A DNA stretch of 64,000 bases from contig OZ022500.1 of assembly GCA_963989385.1 (NCBI GenBank), positions 76,566,289 through 76,630,288 of the forward strand, read 5' to 3'. This DNA comes from Ctena decussata. Its lineage: Eukaryota; Mollusca; Bivalvia; Lucinida; Lucinidae. How positions within the stretch are numbered: the stretch's first letter is position 1; the number at the start of each line of letters is the position of its first letter. A program made the position numbers and the translations under genes. This document shows positions 21,430 through 33,072 of the stretch, one piece after another. The notes under the pieces were generated by a model. It was not told where the DNA came from, did not search any database, and saw only the letters and a program-made list of their open reading frames with translations.

Positions 21430-24135
21430 GCCCCAGTCACACACACACATTACGGATAGGGCGGATAGTTGCGGATAAAATCCTCAGTTTATCCGCAGAA
21501 TTTGTGGGCGTGGCCTAATTTTATTTAATGAATTTACGGATATAGTTACCAATAGATGCGTATGGATACGGATAGGTACGAACAACTAACCTTCCGTTAC
21601 CTTCTGTAACCTTTAGATGCGGATAAATACCTTCAGATGCGGACTGTGGCGCATGCCTAGCGGATAGAAGAATAGAAAATATTAACTGCGACGTCCACAT
21701 CTGTGTCTTCTCCTTGTATGCTCCAGTCACACACACACATACGGATTGTGCGGATACTACGGATGGCCCGTCCGTATCTATCCGTTTTATCCGTAATGGA
21801 TCCGTATCAGATCCGCAGAGTCCGTAACTGTCAGTATCATATCCGCAGACACCGCAGGATCCGCGTCGAAATTTTGAAAAGTTTCAAAATTCGGGCGCGG
21901 ATGAGTATACCGTAATGGTGCGTTACTAAACGCATCTATCCGTAACTAATCCGTGTCGCATACGTGTCTATTCCGTATCTTATCCGTTATTGAACCTATC
22001 ATTCCGCAGTCCCACTCCAAGTTGAGGACCGATACGGTTTCAAGCGGATCGTAACCTTTAGTTACGGAAGTTACGGGTCTCGTTCGGCGTACTGTAACGG
22101 ACTGTTTTCAACAGTTACGTTTCAATACAAAAAGGTTGCGTTCCAATACTGACAGATACCTACAGGATGGTTTGGAGAGGCGGCTGTACGGCAACAACAC
22201 CAGTAGGGGCCAAACGACTACTATAACAGAGAGGCCGGGTCGGTGCAATGGCAGTGACGTATGGGGCAGTTATGGTGCGATGTTATGTTTCTTATTTGTA
22301 ACAGTGGGGTCATCTTGACATGAACTTGCCAATGGCAAAAGTAGGGCCATCATTTCATAAACTTATTTGACTTTTATCAATTCGAATTAGTTGTCCAATA
22401 TAGGACAAAGTAATTATTTTATAAATTCCAATTAGTTGTCCAATATAGGCAAAGTTTAATGGTGAAATGGAGCAATAAATATCTTCTGATCAGGGGACCT
22501 CCATACGAACCAACTAATTGTGTGCACCGCGGCGGAGGGTGAGGGTGAAGGTTTGCCCAGTAAAACCGGTTTAAACCCCCCAGTAGTTATTACTGATCGT
22601 CCCAAGGAGGTACTTTCGTTGCGGTTGCATTTGTTTTATGTTCGGTGCTGTTTAATTTATTGTGTTCTCATTTTAACCCTTCTATAATAAAAATAGAAAA
22701 TAGGTGAAAATAGTTGTTAAATGTTTTTCGTATAATTTGCTTACTAGTCTGTTGTAATCCTTCGGTTGGTCTAAATTATTTTGTTCAATAAAGATAGCTG
22801 GGTTGCCACCTATTTTGGAAAGAGCTGCTGCGGCTTATCGCTTGTAATTTATTGTTTGCTGGGATGTCTTTGTCAATCTTTCCCTTTGATGTTGGGGATA
22901 GGGTTCGGGATCTGATTCAGTCAGTTCCTGAAGTGTAGTTACTCTTTAAATTTGAGTAGCCGAAACTTCGAAGATGGTCAATGTTCCTTCTTTCGAATGT
23001 GTTTTGTGCTCTTGAATGATCTCTTTTAGAAATCTATTTCACTTCAGTGCCACTGGTGTCGTGCCGTGCGGCGACCGTAAAACGTCTCCCCGTACGTCAG
23101 CTATAGTGTAGATTATATATAATTTTTCCTTTGAGGTCAAGAAAATATTCTGAGAAATCAGAAAATTTTGATTGGTTTAGATTTATAGTCTAGATTATTG
23201 CTTTTTTCCCTTTTATAGCTTTTATGGTACTAATCAGTGTTTGAATTTACTGCCTTATCAAAATTAAAAAATTACATTATGCTTTCTCTGGTTTTCGTGA
23301 CCAAATCATATCGGGGTCACTGATGCGGTTTGAGTAGCCGAATTCTCGAAGTATGGTCCATGTACCTTCCTTCGAATGTGTGCAGTGTTCTTGAAGGATT
23401 AGAATAGTATCTACTTTATCAACTGCCGACTGAATATCTATGTCAACCAAGCAGTAAACGGGTACTTTTTTCAAATCAGGGAAGGAAAAGGCAGCGAAAG
23501 GAGATAGATGTGTTTCGCCTTTCATATGCTATGCCCAAGATACATTGACCCTAACCACCTACCCCCATCCTCCTTTTCCCCGTTGCCACCGCCTCCACGG
23601 TCATTAGGCTATAGGAAACCTTTACCTTTACCCAGGTATACAAATTTAAATAAAAATCTAATCCTTCATGAGCACAGAACACTTAACACATTCGAGAGAA
23701 GGAGCATGGGGCATACTTCGAGGTTACGATTACTAGAGCCTCATCAATGACCCTGCCATGACCCATAACTTCCGTAACTAAAGGTAAAGATCCGTATAAA
23801 ACCGTATCAGTCTTCAACTTGGGACTGCGGAATGATGGGTTCATTTTCGGATAAGACACGGAATAGATACGGATGAGACACGGATTAGATACGGATAGAT
23901 GCAGATAAATGCGTTCAGTTACGGACTTTTACGGTTTACTCATCCGCGCCCGAATTTTGAACCTTTTCAAAATTTTGACGCGGATCCTGCGGACCCTGCG
24001 GATATGATACGGGCAGTAACGGACTCTGCGGATGCGATACGGATCCATTACGGATTAAATGGATAGATACCAATAGATACGGACTGGCCATCCATAGCAT
24101 CCGCAGAATCCGTATATGTGTGTGTGACTGGGGCA
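21430..24135. mobile_element. Composite repeat, left arm (non-autonomous DNA transposon family)
   Basis: Starts GCCCCAGTCACACACACACA, followed by dense ATCCGTA/TACGGAT subterminal repeats. At 21719 a second set of the same ends (TGCTCCAGTCACACAC) opens an inner element that closes at 24135 with TGTGTGTGACTGGGGCA. The whole 21430-24135 segment is matched in inverted orientation by 30511-32993. No transposase motif is visible; the subterminal repeats look like transposase-binding clusters. The inner element carries a 350-460 bp insertion (22490-22951) absent from the other arm. Confidence 0.8.
22601..22951 (+). repeat. Retroposon-like insert, copy 1
   Basis: Runs from CCCAAGGAGGTACTTTCG to GTAGTTACTCTTTAAATT and is over 90% similar by eye to 44621-44972. 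The preceding ~100 bp (GGTTTAAACCCCCC region) may also belong to it. It is missing from the equivalent site in the opposite arm, so it is a secondary insertion. A SINE or LINE 3' end is likely; the family is not identified. Confidence 0.65.
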
Positions 24136-24692
24136 TTAGTAAGTATGCTTGACCTTGTGAAGTAGTCGATGATGGTCCAGCCAGCAGCCCTTCTTCTGAT
24201 TTTCACAATCTGAATAGTTTCAGGCACCATATTATCGACCATGTATATTGCGCGTCTTGTTATTGTTGGCTACGTTGCTGTATTTGGAATTTAATTTTTA
24301 CCGAAAATTATATTTCGATATGTACACATTTGTTTTGCATGCTTTTTGATATAACATTTTTTTTAATTTGTGTTAAAATTCAATAATTTAAAACTAAAAC
24401 TTAAAGAGATACTAAAAAGTATAAAAGTGTCTATAACGTCTTGTTTTTCATTAAATAAATAGTGTAGTTATTCATAGTCACGTGGAGCATTAATCTTATT
24501 ATGTCTTCAACAAATAACATATGGACATACTCTAATTTTCCTGAGCTCCCTTTTCATGCGCAACTTTTAACTCTTTTATGCCATATGGACTCATCTGTTC
24601 TTATTTTAATGATTCACTTTGTCAATTCAGAGATGTCTGTTTTAGTTTATTTTTTTATCATTTTATTTTACAGAAAGGAGAAATACCCATTT
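24136..24692. other. No gene recognised
   Basis: Spacer between the left arm and a stem-loop repeat; AT-rich with no motif. Confidence 0.4.
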
Positions 24693-25045
24693 TTATCATA
24701 TGACGTCGCTTCCGAGAGTGTAATAAAGCCATGCATTAAAAACGATAATCCACTAGAGGATTAAATATGCAAATTACGTCGTAACGTTATGCGTTGACGT
24801 CCATAAAAACGTTGCGTTTTCTAATGGCGAAATCGTGACGTTTTAGTGCAAAATCTGCTAATAAAATATGATTTTAGTGTCATATGATAAATAGAATCTT
24901 GCATTCGTGCTCCTGTATTATTGAATTTATTAAACTCGTTGGTGAAAATGATAAGATGCTCGGCAGAGCCTCGCATCTTATCTTTTTCCCCAACTCGTTT
25001 AATAAATTCAATAATACATGAGCACTCATGTAAGATCCTCTGTGT
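24693..25045 (+). repeat. ACGTC/stem-loop repeat A, copy 1
   Basis: The left half carries several ACGTC motifs (TGACGTCGC, TTACGTCGTAACG, TTGACGTCC). The right half is a long stem-loop built from GTATTATTGAATTTATTAAA and its inverse, with an inner AAGATGC...GCATCTT stem. A second copy, about 90% similar by eye, is at 48640-48992. A related but diverged version is at 57790-58053. Confidence 0.8.
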
Positions 25046-25054
25046 CTTATGAAA

Positions 25055-25375
25055 TCGAGTAGACCTTCATCAGACGCCGCATGTTGCGGCGTCTGATCTG
25101 GGGCCTATTTATAAAATGACTTAAGTGGTTGCTATGCTGTTGCTAAGGGGACATTCTATGAAGGAGATTCCCTACAACGACGAAATTTGCTCTGGAGGAA
25201 CAGTCTTTTTAGACTGTTCCTCCAGAGCAAATTTCGTAGTTGTAGGGAATCTCCTTCATAGAAATTCAGCCCTAGCAACAGCATAACAACCACTTAAGTC
25301 GTTTTATAATTATGGCCCCTGGGTCTGCACTGTTTGCCAATGTCCCTATAATGGGTCATGGATTAACAGTGACTA
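25055..25375. repeat. Hairpin repeat C interrupted by palindrome B
   Basis: AGACGCCGC-type hairpin repeat C is present as two halves, 25055-25099 and 25320-25375. An uninterrupted C copy lies at 33073-33175, where CTGATCTTGG runs straight into CCTGCACTATTTG. Here the same junction is split by element B. Confidence 0.7.
25100..25319. mobile_element. Palindromic MITE family B, copy 1
   Basis: A 220 bp almost perfect palindrome with ends GGGGCC...GGCCCC, containing GACTTAAGTGGTTGCTATG, AAGGAGATTCCCTACAAC and a central GAGGAACAGTCTTTTT / AGACTGTTCCTC turn. Copy 2 is at 48263-48485. Confidence 0.9.
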
Positions 25376-26448
25376 AAAAACTCACTTCTAGGTAAACAAA
25401 CTTCCGAATCATAAATAAGGAGAAAACACAGCTGCATTGGGAACTCGACAAGTATTTAGTTTCTGCTTCAGTCCGAAAGCCTGCACTATTACTTTCGACT
25501 CAACGTATTGTTAATTGAAAATGCGAAATAATTAAATACAGCCAAAGCAAATGCCAACACATCTGGGAGTTCAGAATGCCACAAGTGAGTAGTTAAAAAA
25601 GTCATTTTGTTATTTGAACTGCGCAAAAGTATACTTAGCAAAAGGGGAAACATGTCGGTTTTTATTTTTTTTCCTTCCTTCAGTTTTGAGACATCCCAGA
25701 TATGGTTATATCATTATATTCATGTTGCGTGTGTGCATCACATGCAGCAATTTTCCACTCGACTGAACTTGTATAAGTCGATATATGCTACAGTTACTTG
25801 TTTTTGCGTGTTTTGCAAGTGCGCAGGTATACATTAGTAACTTCGCTGGCAAACTGAGTTATTGACACTCTACATTGATAGCCAAAGAAAAGTTATGCAT
25901 TAATTTTCATTTTTCATTACTATACTAATGTAACGCTTCTCTGAAAATGAGGAGAATCATGAAATTGGGTTTCGTGCACTAACGTTAACGGCTCAGAAAG
26001 CTGGACGTTTGATTGTGTTTTCAAGGGAACGTTCAGTGATAGAAGTTGTTTTGCAGGTATGACGTATTTCTGAAAGCAGAGATTTTGAATCTACGCATGA
26101 AAGAACGCTTGACATAGAACCATGACTTGCTCTTACTTTTTTAACGAGACGTCAGAATCACACGCTAATGCCACAGTTGAAATAAGTGCTGTATTACATG
26201 TAACATTTTTGAATACTGTTTTAGACAAAACAGGTACATTTTTTATTTCAAAATCAAAGTGTGTTGATTTCAATATTAACTTTCTCCAAAACTTGACAAT
26301 TTTTTTTTCAATTTTCTTTTTGGCACTGACCTGTTTCGAACAATTTTTTAATATAATTACCGAAATTTCCAAGTGTCCTGAAATTTCACTTTTTAACGAG
26401 AAATGTCAACCGTCAAGTTTCGTCTTTGCTGAGTATATACACATTTTA
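25376..26448. other. No gene recognised
   Basis: A 159-codon frame at 26122-26601 has no recognisable domain and its 3' end runs through a tRNA-like repeat, so it is unlikely to be a gene. Confidence 0.4.
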
Positions 26449-26515
26449 ATAGAGCGGGTTAAGCGCTGTGCTGCTGATCTAGCGGACCGAGTTCGAGCCC
26501 CGTTTCAGGCGAGAA
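26449..26515 (+). repeat. tRNA-derived SINE head (candidate)
   Basis: AGCGGGTTAAGCGCTGTGCT resembles the D-arm/A-box of a class II tRNA, and GACCGAGTTCGAGCCCCG, about 45 bp on, has the B-box core GTTCGAGCCC. No cloverleaf acceptor stem is evident, so a SINE promoter remnant is more likely than a tRNA gene. Confidence 0.5.
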
Positions 26516-26734
26516 TCTTTCCTACCGTAAACGAGGTTCCATTGCACACAGCCTTCCATTATCATCGTCCTATCGTCCTGATATTACTGAAATACTGTTG
26601 AAAAGGACGTAAAATCGCTCCATTCATCTATTTTTCATAGACATAAGAAAATCATCAATTAAAAAAAAAGTGGTGTTACATTAAAGCCTCTTTACTTCCA
26701 GCGTTAAGTTTAAGGAATGAATTTCATTTTTTGG

Positions 26735-27095
26735 GGTTTATCGAAGTATAAATTACATTGGGTCGCGTGCAAAGTAATTAAACCCCGAAGGGGTTCAAGT
26801 AAACTTTGCTAGCGACCCAATGTATTTTATAATTCAATAAACACCAGAATAATTAGGTTCATTGCTTTATTTACATTCTTTTCTCGCTATTCATTGACCA
26901 CAAATTTGCGTTAGGGGCTACAGTTGAAGCAGTAAAAAAAACATTTACATGTATACGCAGTTTTCTACTAACAACGGAACAGTGTGAACGGCGTCATAAC
27001 GTCGCTTACGTCCAATCAGATTGGAGAGAACCATGGTTTATTTTGACGTCACTTAGCCTCATGTAACGTCGCGTGAACCGATGTAGTTATTGAAG
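26735..27095 (-). repeat. Stem-loop with ACGTC-rich flank
   Basis: A hairpin at 26735-26848 (GGTTTATCGAAGTATAAAT...ATTGGGTCGC and its inverse around CCCCGAAGGGG) is followed by a segment with CGTCATAACGTC, TTACGTCC and TGACGTCA. The layout mirrors repeat A, although the sequence differs. Confidence 0.5.
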
Positions 27096-27601
27096 TATAA
27101 ACTACATTACGTTCCAATGGTTTAACATAAGGGCTTTTCAATACATGCACTAAGAATGTAAATATAAGTGATTGATCGCGGTTCAATATAAACAAGAGCG
27201 AGATAATATAACAAAAGCGGGATAATGAATATGAAATCGAAAACAGGTCATTTTAGTTTAGTTACCAACTAAAATGACCCAAATCTTTTTCCAAAATCTG
27301 TTTTATGTGGCACTCTGTGATGGTTTTTTTTTTTTCTTTTTTTTCCTTTGTTTAAATAGTCATTTACAATGAACCTTGCAGCGATACTTCACGATAAAAT
27401 TCAGTTCATGAATTTATACCACCGATGGAGCAATGGGGCCTTTAAGTGTGCTAATACAAAAGAATGAAGCATACAATTTTGTTGAAATAAAACATGAAAA
27501 CTTGATTCTGTATTTGCTCTTGTTTTGTAAAGTAAAGCCAGTACACGAATAACCATCATGATTATACTACAAAAGAACCGGCAAAACAATTTGAGAAATT
27601 G
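27096..27601. other. No gene recognised
   Basis: AT-rich, with a T tract near 27325; this is the 3' side of the peptide pseudogene. Confidence 0.4.
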
Positions 27602-27889
27602 TTACGTTGCACCATCAAATCTGTGGCCTTGCACGCAACGGCACCGACGTCTTCCTCCGGTTGAAGGTTTGGCCATACATTTTCCACCAATAAGTGAGCA
27701 TACTCCGAGGGTAGTCTGTTGGTCCAACATGAAGGGTGAACTGAACTTCTTTTCGACACATTCATCTTTTCATCTTGAATATCGACATAATCTTAATCTT
27801 TTTCTTCTCAATGCGTCAGACTCTAAGATAAACAACGTCAAAGCCAAGACTAAACACGCCAAGGCGGCAAAAGCTTTCTTCTACAGCAT
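27602..27889 (-). pseudogene. Secreted cysteine-rich peptide, third paralog (pseudogene)
   Basis: One minus-strand frame, 96 codons including the stop, matches the two intact peptide genes in layout. It has a hydrophobic signal peptide (KAFAALACLVLALTLF) ending ESDA, a basic stretch and the CRY motif at codon 35. Cysteines follow at 44, 64, 71, 83 and 85, keeping the GXC-X6-C core and the final CxC (CRC). In-frame nonsense codons lie at codon 3 (TAG, 27883-27881) and codon 40 (TGA, 27772-27770), with no frameshift. The third cysteine of the intact genes is absent. An AG acceptor (at 27904) and an AAGAT-ATG start context are kept. The open frames 27562-27765 (-) and 27558-27983 (+) are shadows. 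Two assembly errors are possible but less likely than decay. Confidence 0.72.
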
Positions 27890-28232
27890 ATCTTGTAAAT
27901 ACTCTGTAAATAGCATGAACATGAATATACTTCAAATATCTAGTCAGTTTAAATTACATGGTATGAAATTGAGTCATTATTAACTACTATAACATGCTAA
28001 AGTGAATTCCAAAGCAGTTGACAGATGTCAGTATATTTTTGTTTCTGTGGTTCTCAGAGCAACCACACTTCACCAGTGTATATATCGAGTCATTCAAGAT
28101 TATATGTCATGAATCGAATAGGTTTTGCAAATAACAAAGGGTCTTGTGTCCTTGGGCCTTCTTATTTCATCAGTGCATGCATCTGGTCATTCTTAATTAC
28201 ATGTCATGAAAGTGGTGTAATCTTAAGTTAAC

Positions 28233-28476
28233 ATATGAGCCGCGACTCGAGAAAACGAACAGAGTGGTTGTGCGCCCAGCAAAGACTCAGATCAGCCTGG
28301 ACATTCGCCCAGTCTGATCAGACTCTTGGCTCAGTGCTTAAAGGGTAGCTAAGAGTCTAAGGTACCTCCATGCGGACAGCGAAGACTCTGATCAGACTGG
28401 GCGGATGCCCAGGCTGATCTGAGTCTGCGATGGGCGCTAAACCACTTTGTTGGTTTTCTCGTGTCGCGGCTCATAT
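28233..28476. repeat. Palindromic MITE family P, copy 2
   Basis: Same TGAGCCGCGAC ends and internal palindrome as the copy at 10077; flanked by CATA / TATATA. Confidence 0.93.
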
Positions 28477-28914
28477 ATACTTTCATGCAATGTAGTGCAG
28501 TTTGTAGATGTCAACATATATAATATATCATTATATGTAAATCATTTGAAAATGAATTACAGATCTTACAAAATCACCCTTTTTCATTTAATGAATTTCA
28601 GTGAGCATCTAACTTCAAATTCGACCGGAAGAATTTTGTATGCCCTAACAAATACCATTGAGGTCATATCTCTGTTACCATAGCAACAGTGGCAGTTCTA
28701 ACTTCTGTTCCAGAATTACGTCTCAATGACGTCACTTGACATAAATGTGAACCCAATAGATTTTATGGTTACGCAGCCTTAACGTCATTCTTGTCTGCAA
28801 GGGCTTACGGCATATGCAATGCTCATCCAGTTTTCAATTTTCAAGAGAACGTTTCAGGATTTCGCAAACAAATAATTATTCTATGTCCACGATGGCCCAT
28901 TTTCATGAAATTTA

Positions 28915-29980
28915 ATGTAAGGACCTCTGACGGTTGTAATGTTAATTTGCCTATAAAAATAGTCAAAATTAAATTTTTGATATGCCAAAGAATTTCTCTT
29001 GAAATTTGTTGCTCTCAACTTCCCCTAACTGGCTATGAATTTAATTTCTGATTACTTTGCACATAGACTTCAATTTTTGGTGGAAAAAGCCAAATTTTGT
29101 AATTAAACGTAATGGAAACAGGAAAAGTTTTTTAAAGATACTTTTCCCCCCGTGCCTCAGCTAGCCACTTTGCATGTATGTGTGTACTATCATAATACAC
29201 ATTATATGTGAGTGGCTTGCTGAGGCACGGGGGGAAAAGATAATATACAGCTGAAAAACTGAAAAAGTGGGTGGGGTACTTACACCCTTTATATCTAAAA
29301 ATAGGCTAAAGTCCTTAGTACTGAAAAAATATTGCATAATATCAGTAACAGTAGTGTGTACGTCAGTTTTAGCATAGTTATCAATTAAGATTTTGATATC
29401 TTAGAAAACCAAATAAATGGACTTATTTTCAGAGACTGAAAAATTCACATACCCCTCTTGATAAAATTGGTCTATGTTAGTCTAGAGGCATGATAAGTTT
29501 TCAAAATCACTGTTAAAATGTCTTTATAGTACACAAGGCTACATATTAATGCCAAATATTTCAACTTTTGCTGCCCGAGGAAGGTGCAGTAATTTGTCGA
29601 AAAATGGGCAAATATGCATTGATACTGTCAGACGTCCTTTGCAGTATTTTATCCATTTATGCCAAGTGGACATTCCATCTTATAAAATTCGACGAGTCCA
29701 TTCTAGGAGTGATTGGATAATTTATTCAGACACTGGACAATGACTAAGTAACATAAAAAACCTTTCCTGTTTCCATTACATTTTATTATAAAATCTAACT
29801 TTTTCCTACAAAAACTTAAGTATGTGTGATAAAAAGTCAGAAAATAGAGTTAAAGGCACTTTTTGGAAGCTGAGAGCTACAGATGCTAAAAAGAAAGTCC
29901 TGGGTATATTAAAAGACTGCTTACTTTGGATTGGTTTAATAGGAAATTTTGTGTATTACAACTTCTCAGAGGTCCTTGGT
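28915..29980. mobile_element. Inverted-repeat element with ~220 bp arms
   Basis: The arms 28915-29135 and 29755-29980 pair with a coordinate sum near 58890 (GGACCTCTGA at 28921 with its inverse at 29966; GTAATGGAAACAGGAAA at 29109 with its inverse near 29779). The interior of about 620 bp includes a separate 30 bp stem, CTTTTCCCCCCGTGCCTCAG with its inverse, at 29139-29238. No transposase motif seen. Confidence 0.75.
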
Positions 29981-30510
29981 TCTCTCTAGTTGCAAACATT
30001 CCCCCCCCACCCCCACTTTTTATCATGTATGTATTGTCATCAACTGATGTTTTAAGACTTTTATACTACTGGTAGCTTTAATCATATTTGATTTGATTCC
30101 AAAACGTTTAGATATTTAGGGTTGTACCATCATATAAGAAAGTATTTAAAGTACTCATATTTCGAGCTGCCATGTACTGTAAGCACAGAATGCTCTCCTA
30201 TGAAACAAGCGAGCCTTTACGCTTAATACCGAATGTTATAAAAACGCAAAAGACTGTCTTTAATTCAGAGGCACGTACGCTAGCAAAACCTAGCCATATA
30301 TAACAATAGTGCATACTTACAGAACTAAGTTTTCCTGACTATTCGCAAACTCTGATGAGAAACACTAACGAAACAGCTTATTTATTCTGTTCGCCTAATG
30401 TATTTATGTATTCTTTAAAATGCTTATTTCGAAATTTCTTAGCAAACAGAAGTGCTTCTATAGAAGTGTTGTTTACGCTTTCAATAAATATATACTTGTC
30501 AAAGAAGAAA
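29981..30510. other. No gene recognised
   Basis: Includes a C-rich run near 30001; otherwise AT-rich. Confidence 0.4.
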
Positions 30511-31711
30511 ACGTCACATGCTACCGATGGCCCGTCCGTATCTATTCGTATCTATCCGTTTTATCCGTAATCGATCCGTATCGCATCCGCAGAATCCGTA
30601 ACTGTCCGTTTAATATTCGCTGGGTCCGCGTCGAAGTTTTAAAAAGGGTCAAAATTTGGGCGCGGATGAGTAAATCTGTGCTCACGAAGGATTAGATTTT
30701 TATTTAAATGCTTTTATTTTGATCCCTCCTATAAACTGGGTAATGGTCAAGGTTTCCTATGGCCTAGTGGCCGTAATGGCAGTGGCTTGGGGAAGGAGAG
30801 GGAGGGAGGGGGGGCAAGGGCCAATGCATCCTGGGCATATGAAAGGCGAAGCCTATCCCTCCCCTTTCGCTGCCTTCTTATCCTTCCATGATTTGAAAAA
30901 GGTAGCCATTTTCTGGTTGGTTGACAGAGATATTCAGTCGGCAGTTGATAAATAAAGTAAAAGTTATTCTAATACTTCAAGAACACAGAATACTGAACAC
31001 ATTCGAAGGAAGGAAAATGGACCATACTTCGAGGTTTCGGCTACTCAAATAGCATCAGTGACTACTTTTATCTGATTACGAAAAGCAGAAAAAGTATAGT
31101 GTTATTTCTCAATTTTGATAAGGCAGTCAATTTAAAGACTAATTGATACCATAAAAGGTCTAAAAGAACAATATAGCAATAACCTAGAATACAAATCTAA
31201 ACCAATCAAAAACTGATTTTTCAGAATATTTTCTTGATCTCAAAAGAAAAAAAAGAATATATAATCTGCACTATGGGTGACGTTCGGGGAGACGTCTTAC
31301 GGTCGCCGCACGGCACTACGCCAGTTGCACTGAAGTAAAATAAAAATCTAAAATAATTCATTCAAGAGCACAGAACACAAATAAAAGCAAGACCATGGGC
31401 CATCTTCAAAGTTTCGGCTACTCAAGCCTTATCAGTGACCCAAGTCCAAGATATATTTGTTGCTTCATTTCATCATTAAACTTGGTCCTATATTGAACAA
31501 CTAACTGGAATTAATAAAGGAACTACTTTGTTCTATATTGGACAACAATTGGAATTAATACAAGTCAGATAAGTTTATGAAATGATGGCCCTACTTTGCC
31601 ATTGGCAAGTTAATGAAAAGGTGACCCCACTCTTACAAATCACACATAACTGCACCATACATTGCTGCTGTGGCAATGACCCTGCCTCTCCGTTGTAGTA
31701 GTGCTTGAGAT

Positions 31712-31758
<47 letters not shown>

Positions 31759-32993
31759 TGTCCTGCTGGTGTTGTGGCCGTACAACCACCTCTTCAAACC
31801 ATCCTGTAGGTATCTGTCAGTATTGGAACGCAAGCTATTTATATTGAAACGTTTCTGAAGGAAACAGTCAGTTACAATACGCCGAACGAGACCCGTAACT
31901 TCCGTTAACTAAAGGTAACGAACACGCATGAAACTGTACCAGTCCTCAACTTGGGGTGGTGGCTGCGGATAGGTTCAGTTACGGATTAGATACTGATTAG
32001 ATACGTATGCGACACGGATTAGATACGGATAGATACGAATGAATGCTTTTAGTAACGCATCATCATCCGCGCCCGAATTTTGATTTTTTAAAAAATATCG
32101 ACGCGGATCCTGCGGACCCTGCGGATATGAAACGGACAGTTACGGACCCTGCGGATGCGATACGGATCGATTACGGATAAAACGGATGGATACGGATGGG
32201 CCGTCCGTAGCATCCGCAGAATCCATATGTGTGTGTGTGTGTGTGACTGGAGCAAACAAAGAGTACACACATATGTGGATCTAAAGTTTATCTTTTCTAT
32301 CCGCTAGACATGCGCAACAGTCCGTATCTGAAGGTATTTATCCGCATCTAAAGGTTACAAAAGGTAAGGGAAGGTTAGTAGTCCGTAACTATCTGTATCT
32401 GTCCTCATGGTGCCAGTTCAAGGAGAACGTATATAACCGCTGACATCCGCATTTATCCTTTACCACCCGTATTTTAGACTGGTTCTCTCCCCTTATAGCT
32501 ACCGCATATATTTGGACTAATCCGAACGGGCAGAATTCTACCAGTGAGTCTTGAGTACGAATTAACGAATCCAGTGGAAGCAACACCAAGAAACTAAGAA
32601 AATGGCGCGGGATATTGTTTTTATGATGGCGTGTTTTCGATATTTAGCGCCGTTCAAACATTTATCTGAAAATACAGTAATTAAATTCGTTCCCATTGAT
32701 GTTGGTGTATCTGGAGTGATGGAACCATCGTCAAATTTCATTTGTTACGGACTAGTTGATTGGTTAATGCATTATCCAATGAAAGCCGCCGTAACGGTAG
32801 TTTTTACCAAATATCACACACTGTGGTGGACAACAGCGGTACCAGTTTACCCATATCTGTCCGCATCTATTGATAACTATATCCGTAAATGTATTAAATA
32901 AAAAATAGGCCACGCCCCCAAATTCTGCGGATAAACTGAGGATTTCATCCGGAACTATCCGCCGTATCCGTAATGTGTGTGTGTGACTGGGGC
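30511..32993. mobile_element. Composite repeat, right arm (inverted copy)
   Basis: Inverted partner of 21430-24135. The inner element spans 30511-32254 and the outer segment 32255-32993, ending TGTGTGTGTGACTGGGGC. The inner copy lacks the insert seen at 22490-22951 and about 270 bp near its inner end. It has a pure CT run at about 31713-31753. The outer segment has an extra ~440 bp (about 32408-32850) compared with the left arm. Confidence 0.8.
32602..32901 (+). other. Unassigned 99-codon open frame in the arm-specific insert
   Basis: Begins in the segment present only in the right arm, with an ATGGCGCGG start after a purine-rich leader and a TATATAA about 160 bp upstream (near 32430). Its C-terminal third runs into the subterminal repeat, which argues against a conserved protein. 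No domain recognised. Confidence 0.2.
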
Positions 32994-33072
32994 ATTAAAG
33001 GGTGTCTGGTTTAGTTCATTTTTATCATTTTCATTTTGTTTTGAAGAAGAATACCAATGTCTCTTATTCAAA

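Noticed and set aside
26449..26515. Functional class II tRNA gene
   Set aside because: Box motifs present but no acceptor-stem pairing, so kept only as a SINE-head candidate.
26122..26601. 159-codon ORF as a host gene
   Set aside because: Low-complexity composition, no domain, and its 3' part is the tRNA-like repeat.
27558..27983. 141-codon plus-strand ORF
   Set aside because: It overlaps the peptide pseudogene antisense and has no recognisable features of its own.
31633..31833. ORF with an RE-repeat (RERERE) tract
   Set aside because: It is the CT microsatellite inside the composite repeat arm; the mirror arm lacks the tract.
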